Assembly: GCA_031255425.1 (NCBI GenBank)
Contig: JAIRSN010000166.1
Location: forward strand, 1 to 7,918
DNA: 7,918 bases
Source of the DNA: Dysgonamonadaceae bacterium
Lineage (GTDB): Bacteria; Bacteroidota; Bacteroidia; Bacteroidales; Azobacteroidaceae
Direction: 5' to 3'
Part shown: piece after piece, positions 3,977 to 7,918 of the stretch
Position numbering within the stretch: position 1 is the stretch's first letter
Layout: each line of letters opens with the position of its first letter
Made by a program: the position numbers and the translations under genes
The notes under the pieces: generated by a model
Seen by the model: only the letters and a program-made list of their open reading frames with translations
What the model was told of the DNA's origin: nothing
Database searches by the model: none

Positions 3977-5377
3977 CCTTGTCTTTCCTTTCTCATAAGC
4001 CCACACTTCATCTATCGGTTTATTTAACCTTATACGGTCAAAAATCAATTTCTTAATATACCGATCTGATGCTCCTCGTGAGTTATTGATAATTATTTTA
4101 TCCGACTGCGCTAACCCGTGGTTTAACATTCGGCGAAGCTTTTCTTTTTTAAACGGCGGGACATAGCTTTCAAATTCATAGAAACTGTCTCCTATTTTTA
4201 AATCGGGACATTTGCGGTAGTAGGGCGTATTAGATAGCGAACCGTAGATTTGTGAATATGTTCTTGACTTGAAATGTACTGACGGAGTTAATTTTACAGA
4301 TTTCCCTTCTCTCGCGAATTGGTTGGCGATTGTTATCAACTGTTTATAGTCACTTCCTTTCTTATCAACGTTCGGATGTATCAATACTTCACCGCCATTC
4401 TTATACTTCTTGTGGGTGACATATATCGTTTCGGACGGCTCAACTCCTGCCTTTCTAATCAGTTCTACCGGTCGGGAACAATGGTAACAGTCTTTCCTGT
4501 TTTTTTTAGAATTAAAGAGGCGCCCTAAAACGGTCGTCTGGCCGGCGGATATCACTCTTCTTCCCGGAAGGGTGCAAGTAGCGCACGATGGCGGGTTATA
4601 GGGATGGCTGTCGCTAAATATCTGTCCGTCCTGTTCCGGCCGGTTATCCAATCCCCTTGCCGGTTTGGTTCTATCCATTACCGGTACGTCGTCCACATCC
4701 ACAGGCGTTGCTTCCTTGTCGGTTGCTCGAAGCGAGCATTTGCATCCCCAGCGATCGCCCGGCCTGTGACTGTTCCAAAACGAATCATTTACCGGGCGGA
4801 TTGTACCCCAAAATACTTGATGGTCTGCGCCCGGCGCGATGGAGGTGGATTTAATCCATTCAAGATTTGGAAGCACATCCGCCTCGCGCTCGAACTGCCG
4901 CCACTCTGCCGCTATGTGCGCCCGCTTTACGGCTGTATCGTATTCGGTTTGAAACCACTGCCGCACCTGATGGTCGGCGATTGGTTGAACATCGTTCAAC
5001 CACTGCTCAAATGGCTTTAAATCGCCGTTTTCGTCAAGCAGTCGTGCTGCCATGTCGTTTTGTGCGCGGTGGACTTTGAACGCTGAGAATACAGCGTTGT
5101 TGCGGCGCAGTTCTTCTATGAAGTCGGCATCGTGATCAATCGGCGTAACTTCGGAATAACCTTTCTCGGTAGCCTCGTTGAGTTTGTCCCAGAACTCATT
5201 AAATAGGATTTCTTCGAGCTCCGTCAGTACATTGAAATCATTACCGTAAATGCGTTTGAGGGCAGCGAGTAGTACAGCGTCGTCGAAAGCAAAGCCGGTA
5301 CTGACATCGGGTGGCGCATTCCGATAGAGGTCGTTAATTACCAGTCTAATGCTGCCCCGTCGTGCGGGGCTTGGACG
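3956..5377 (-). CDS. MuF (gp30-like) head protein with C-terminal toxin-like nuclease domain; -1 frame, no usual start
   Basis: The frame is open without a stop through 5377-3956 but has no ATG, GTG or TTG before the ATG at 5053, which lies inside the protein. The segment before 5053 (INDLYRNAPPDVSTGFAF onward) looks like genuine MuF N-terminus, so starting at 5053 would lose about 95 residues. Likely explanations are entry by -1 frameshift from the portal gene (473 residues in this frame) or an ATT start at 5338 (460 residues). Numbered from ATT, the MuF domain ends with FWNSHRPGDRWGCKCS near 188-202. Two CxxC pairs, CATC near 252 and CYHC near 284, may bind zinc. The last ~150 residues, with KCPDLKIGDSFYEFESY and IDEVWAYEKGKTRLLYKK, resemble CdiA-type or BECR-fold nuclease toxins. 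MuF proteins bind the portal inside the capsid; MuF-toxin fusions are an established polymorphic toxin class. No immunity gene is recognised next to it. Confidence 0.8.
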   Translation of the reverse strand, partial: RPSPARRGSIRLVINDLYRNAPPDVSTGFAFDDAVLLAALKRIYGNDFNVLTELEEILFNEFWDKLNEATEKGYSEVTPIDHDADFIEELRRNNAVFSAFKVHRAQNDMAARLLDENGDLKPFEQWLNDVQPIADHQVRQWFQTEYDTAVKRAHIAAEWRQFEREADVLPNLEWIKSTSIAPGADHQVFWGTIRPVNDSFWNSHRPGDRWGCKCSLRATDKEATPVDVDDVPVMDRTKPARGLDNRPEQDGQIFSDSHPYNPPSCATCTLPGRRVISAGQTTVLGRLFNSKKNRKDCYHCSRPVELIRKAGVEPSETIYVTHKKYKNGGEVLIHPNVDKKGSDYKQLITIANQFAREGKSVKLTPSVHFKSRTYSQIYGSLSNTPYYRKCPDLKIGDSFYEFESYVPPFKKEKLRRMLNHGLAQSDKIIINNSRGASDRYIKKLIFDRIRLNKPIDEVWAYEKGKTRLLYKKQ

Positions 5378-6669
5378 AAAAAACTTTTTAACCGGTTGGT
5401 AAATGTTTTCTTTTCTTTTGGTTCTTTTTTGCTGCCCGGTTCGTCTTCCAAATCTTCTTTGGCGGGTGTCGGCTGTTTGGGCGGTTCCGGACGTTGTTGC
5501 GCTTGTTCTTTTAGCTGTTTGTAGTTTTTTGGCTTTTCGATTCCGAACTCCTCGTACAGGTAATCGTCTGAAATCGGCAGTTTGAAAGTAGTGCGCATTT
5601 GGGTCAGGATACTCGCTTTTGCCGCCAAGTCCACGTCTTTCGGTTCTGGAAAGCAGAACTCGCCGCCTTCAGTATTGACGCCCATAGACAGGAAAATGTC
5701 TGTCATTTCGTAGTTCAGTACGTCCAACACGAAACGCCGGTCGGCTTGCGCTACCTTGTCCTCTACCTTTTTGTGAACAGTGCCCAATGCCTGCGTACCC
5801 TTGTTGTTAGATTCAGTGGTCAATGTGTTTCCCAATACCAATTTAGACATTTCACTGTTACACCGCTCACACAGGCGCTCGTATAAGTCTGCGCTACCGG
5901 TTTTATTTCCACTTTCCAGCAGGTTCACTTTGCTTTCGGTGGAGTGAATAAGCACAGCAAGGCTTCCGGTATTCTGCGCGTCCTCAATACAGCGTTGGCG
6001 GGCTTCGTCGTCATCCGTTTCATAAATGTACTCGCGTACCGGCATCCCGAACACTTCCGAGAACTGCGCCCAATCTGCCGTAGTGTTCCTTTTGTAGATC
6101 ACCCACGGCGCAGCTTTGGCAAGCAAGCCAAAATCATCCTTGTCTCCCACAAACAGCAGGTCGGCATACTCGTTCCACGAGGTTCCGGTAATATCCGTTT
6201 GGTGGCGGAGTATAACACGGCGTACCGGATCGACGTGTTTGCGGGGAATAAGGTCGTAGCTTATCCACTTGCCGTTTCGGTAAAATTGCAGCAGTGAAAA
6301 ACCCCAAAACTGCGCGTTTATAATATCCCGCACAGATCGACGGAACCATGGCGAGCGGATTTGTTCGTTTATTGCTTCGTCCGGCTTGCCATTGCGCCGG
6401 AACTCTATTTCGGATGAAGTAACGGCAAGTATTCGCTTTTCTATCACGCTTGCCAAGTGCGTATCCATAAGGATGTCGTTGTATAGGTCATAGAGTTTAT
6501 ACCGGCGCGAAAAATCTACATTTTCCATTGCCCTGATGCTCGCCATATAGTCGGCAATGTCTATGCCGAACCGCTTCGGTTGCGTAAGCACAATGGTTGT
6601 TGGTGTGGGTTGCCCCGGACGCGGTATATTACCGGCCACGCTTATTTTATTTTTCTTTTTCCTGCTCAT
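5338..6669 (-). CDS. Portal protein, DUF935 family (Mu gp29-like)
   Basis: The 443-residue protein would form the dodecameric ring at the capsid vertex through which DNA is packaged and ejected. Characteristic DUF935 segments are FWGFSLLQFYRNGKW (about 121-135), the core APWVIYKRNTTADWAQFSEVFGMPVR (187-212), and LVLGNTLTTE with GTQALGTVHKKVEDKVAQAD (277-310). The C-terminus beyond about residue 385 is a Pro/Lys/Glu-rich linker, shorter than in Mu gp29 (about 512 residues). The last 13 codons contain a U UUU UUC slippery site and a GC hairpin, so some ribosomes may shift to the MuF frame after residue 431 and never reach the TAA at 5340-5338. A 55-bp gap with a weak hairpin separates it from DUF1320 upstream. 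The ATG at 6669 is preceded by AT-rich sequence. Confidence 0.9.
   Translation of the reverse strand: MSRKKKNKISVAGNIPRPGQPTPTTIVLTQPKRFGIDIADYMASIRAMENVDFSRRYKLYDLYNDILMDTHLASVIEKRILAVTSSEIEFRRNGKPDEAINEQIRSPWFRRSVRDIINAQFWGFSLLQFYRNGKWISYDLIPRKHVDPVRRVILRHQTDITGTSWNEYADLLFVGDKDDFGLLAKAAPWVIYKRNTTADWAQFSEVFGMPVREYIYETDDDEARQRCIEDAQNTGSLAVLIHSTESKVNLLESGNKTGSADLYERLCERCNSEMSKLVLGNTLTTESNNKGTQALGTVHKKVEDKVAQADRRFVLDVLNYEMTDIFLSMGVNTEGGEFCFPEPKDVDLAAKASILTQMRTTFKLPISDDYLYEEFGIEKPKNYKQLKEQAQQRPEPPKQPTPAKEDLEDEPGSKKEPKEKKTFTNRLKSFFVQAPHDGAALDW
5354..5383 (-). promoter_or_regulatory. Putative -1 programmed frameshift signal (slippery site plus hairpin)
   Basis: On the minus strand T TTT TTC (5383-5377) is phased with portal codons AGT TTT TTC, the ideal X XXY YYZ arrangement. 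A 6-nt spacer GTCCAA (5376-5371) follows, then a perfect 6-bp all-GC stem GCCCCG (5370-5365) and CGGGGC (5359-5354) with a CACGA loop. Slipping back one base reads TTT TTT CGT CCA and enters exactly the frame of the MuF-type gene with no stop. No obvious pseudoknot partner for the loop is seen nearby. Confidence 0.65.
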
Positions 6670-6724
6670 ATATTTATAGTGTTAAATAGCCGTTTGTCGG
6701 CGTTTAATTTGAGAGATAATCCCG

Positions 6725-7150
6725 TTAGTAATGATTTACCCGCTTGGGGTTTGATTTGGTTAGAAACGTGGCTTTGTTCGCTCTTTCCTCCTCCGGCAGG
6801 AGCGGTGCGCCATCCACGCTTATATCTTCATCCGCTATCTGTTTTAGCCATTCCTTTGCGCGGTCGTACCGGTCTTTGCGAATTTGTGAAATCTTTTGCG
6901 GGTTGTGGATGCAAAAAACGTGATAAACGGCAATATCTATCGCCATCATCAGGATGAGTTGGTTGCGATTACTGCCGGTAGCGGAAAAAATCACATCCAC
7001 ATCGTAGCGGCGCGAGAGGTAGCCGCGCATTTCGGCAATAGCCCTGTCTTCGCAAATTTCAACAATAGCATTATCCTCCCTTGTCAGTGAGTCCAATATT
7101 TCGCGGTGAATGCTCGCGTCGTAATCTGTTAATTCAATAAACTGGCTCAT
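6725..7150 (-). CDS. DUF1320 protein (Mu gp36-like)
   Basis: The 141-residue protein shows the DUF1320 pattern: N-terminal FIELTDYDASIHREILDSLT, the helix EICEDRAIAEMRGYLSRRYDVD (about 31-52), a hydrophobic helix LILMMAIDIAVYHVF, and the helix IRKDRYDRAKEWLKQIA. In Mu-like phages gp36 lies in the head/tail-connector gene cluster and is presumed to be a small connector or completion protein. Its ATG overlaps the terminase TGA as ATGA, so the two are translationally coupled. In Mu this gene lies after the major head subunit; here it sits between terminase and portal, a rearranged order shared, as far as I recall, with Bacteroidetes relatives. Confidence 0.8.
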   Translation of the reverse strand: MSQFIELTDYDASIHREILDSLTREDNAIVEICEDRAIAEMRGYLSRRYDVDVIFSATGSNRNQLILMMAIDIAVYHVFCIHNPQKISQIRKDRYDRAKEWLKQIADEDISVDGAPLLPEEERANKATFLTKSNPKRVNHY

Positions 7151-7918
7151 AATCTGTTCTTATTGTTCGAGCGCAATGCCGAGCGCGGAATAATTTTTTC
7201 CGGCTCGGTATCACGTAGTTTGACATCAATTTTTTTATTGCCTCCTTCCACTGTATCGGGGCCGTCGGCGGGAAAGTCCAAGCGAAGCGTAAATAGTTTG
7301 AACTGGTCTTCCAGACGCTTCATGTGTGGGTTGTCCTTTTCCGATTCGTTAAGGATTAGGTTGCCCTCGCGATTGAGCGGCTCCAAATTTGCCTCTATGC
7401 GGGTGGCCTTGTCCGTTTTCTTATCTTCGTCGCCCCGTATATAGAGCGATATATTTTTTTCACGCCGTACTTTGCGGACAATGGGCATGAATACCTGCTG
7501 AAAAAATGGGTCTTGCAGTTTGTTGTTTTCCATCCAGCAATAAACGGGCACACGTCCTCCAACATATTCCAGTAATTTCACATACCAGTCTATAAATTCA
7601 GCATTTAAACCGCGGTCAAGAAAGCATTTAATGATGTAGAGTTTCCCCGCTAATTTACCCAGCAGACAGACCGATTTAGTAGAACTCTTTTTGCTCTTGT
7701 TTTCTCCCGGCGCGGGATCGCCGTAGATAACCAAAAATTTGAATTTGGATAATGCCGGAACTTTGCCGTAGGTTATTTCCTTGAAAATCTCGCCTTCGGA
7801 AACCGGATTGTTGTAGAATTCCTTTTGCGCCGCCGACATGCTTACGAGCGAGAGGAACATATCAATATCTTCTTCTGAGTTCTTTTGCGGCCAAACGGAG
7901 CGACCGTTTTTGTCCCGG
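7147..7918 (-). CDS. Terminase large subunit, C-terminal nuclease part (Mu gp28-like), cut by the right edge
   Basis: The frame runs to the right edge without a stop and continues beyond it; the ATG at 7860 is internal, since the codons before it (KNGRSVWPQKNSEEDIDMFL) continue a typical terminase linker. What is visible is the RNase H-fold headful nuclease: first acidic residue in VIYGDPAPG (Asp near 7717-7719), second in WMENN, the KATRIEA segment that precedes the last strands, and a third acidic residue in the ADGPDTVEGG region. QKEFYNNPVSEGEIF matches the usual linker before the nuclease. The ATPase half that drives DNA packaging lies off the window. The enzyme cuts and packages DNA at the portal. 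Its TGA overlaps the DUF1320 ATG. Confidence 0.85.
   Translation of the reverse strand, partial: RDKNGRSVWPQKNSEEDIDMFLSLVSMSAAQKEFYNNPVSEGEIFKEITYGKVPALSKFKFLVIYGDPAPGENKSKKSSTKSVCLLGKLAGKLYIIKCFLDRGLNAEFIDWYVKLLEYVGGRVPVYCWMENNKLQDPFFQQVFMPIVRKVRREKNISLYIRGDEDKKTDKATRIEANLEPLNREGNLILNESEKDNPHMKRLEDQFKLFTLRLDFPADGPDTVEGGNKKIDVKLRDTEPEKIIPRSALRSNNKNRL

Noticed and set aside
3868..4056. 62-codon plus-strand frame overlapping the antisense promoter
   Set aside because: Its ATG lies upstream of the predicted transcription start, and most of it is the shadow of the toxin-domain coding sequence on the other strand.
4604..5020. 138-codon plus-strand frame inside the MuF gene
   Set aside because: It is antisense to conserved MuF codons, has no recognisable domain and no promoter; it is best explained as a shadow frame in GC-richer DNA.
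5053..5053. ATG at 5053 as the start of the MuF-type gene
   Set aside because: It is the first ATG in frame, but the stop-free 95 codons before it encode a plausible MuF N-terminus, and starting here would leave an unexplained gap of about 285 bp after the portal gene in an otherwise tightly packed operon.
6670..6724. Possible promoter or terminator between DUF1320 and the portal
   Set aside because: There is only a 4-bp stem (GCCG, 5-nt loop, CGGC) without a T run, and no TAnnTTTG box on the minus strand, so nothing functional can be supported.
7860..7860. ATG at 7860 as the start of the terminase gene
   Set aside because: The frame continues to the window edge with protein-like sequence before it, and the ATPase half is missing, so the gene is cut by the edge.
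1..7918. CRISPR arrays, tRNA or rRNA genes, insertion sequences, attachment sites
   Set aside because: No regularly spaced repeats, cloverleaf-like segments, transposase genes or paired terminal repeats were seen on reading both strands.

Overview
The window looks like part of a Mu-like (transposable) prophage from a member of the Bacteroidetes, most likely Bacteroidales. The evidence is the set of Mu-type morphogenesis genes (gp28-like terminase, DUF935/gp29 portal, gp30/MuF head protein, gpG-like virion morphogenesis protein, DUF1320/gp36, GemA/gp16), short proteins that resemble Bacteroides phage proteins, and promoters of the Bacteroidetes type (TTG or TTTG, then TAnnTTTG) in place of E. 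coli -35/-10 boxes. All family assignments are from reading the sequence and memory of families; no search was run.

Layout. Positions 1-2419 are a tightly packed plus-strand operon: the end of an unknown gene, a HAD-type phosphatase, two small unknown proteins, a nucleoside 2-deoxyribosyltransferase-like protein, a C5-cytosine DNA methyltransferase and a GemA/gp16-like protein. Neighbouring genes often overlap as ATGA or TAATG. The stretch 2420-2560 is a dense regulatory interval: a palindrome, a strong terminator usable on both strands, and a Bacteroidetes promoter for a 101-residue plus-strand gene (2561-2866). From the right edge leftwards, the minus strand carries a late structural operon: terminase large subunit (cut by the edge), DUF1320, portal, MuF-type head protein with a C-terminal toxin-like domain, gpG-like protein and a gp37-like small protein. 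This operon converges on the plus-strand operon and overlaps it by 56 bp. No stretch longer than about 150 bp lacks a gene.

The most notable observation is at the portal/MuF junction. The MuF frame has no ATG, GTG or TTG for its first ~95 codons. The end of the portal gene carries a U UUU UUC slippery heptamer, a 6-nt spacer and a 6-bp all-GC hairpin, and a -1 shift there enters exactly the MuF frame. This suggests a programmed -1 frameshift that makes a portal-MuF-toxin fusion of about 904 residues beside the 443-residue portal.

Other points of interest are a long +1 frame inside the methyltransferase gene that resembles a separate phage protein family; an 11-C tract preceded by ATG codons in all three frames; an antisense promoter with a tiny ORF and hairpin just past the toxin-domain stop codon; and a sharp fall in GC content across the toxin domain.
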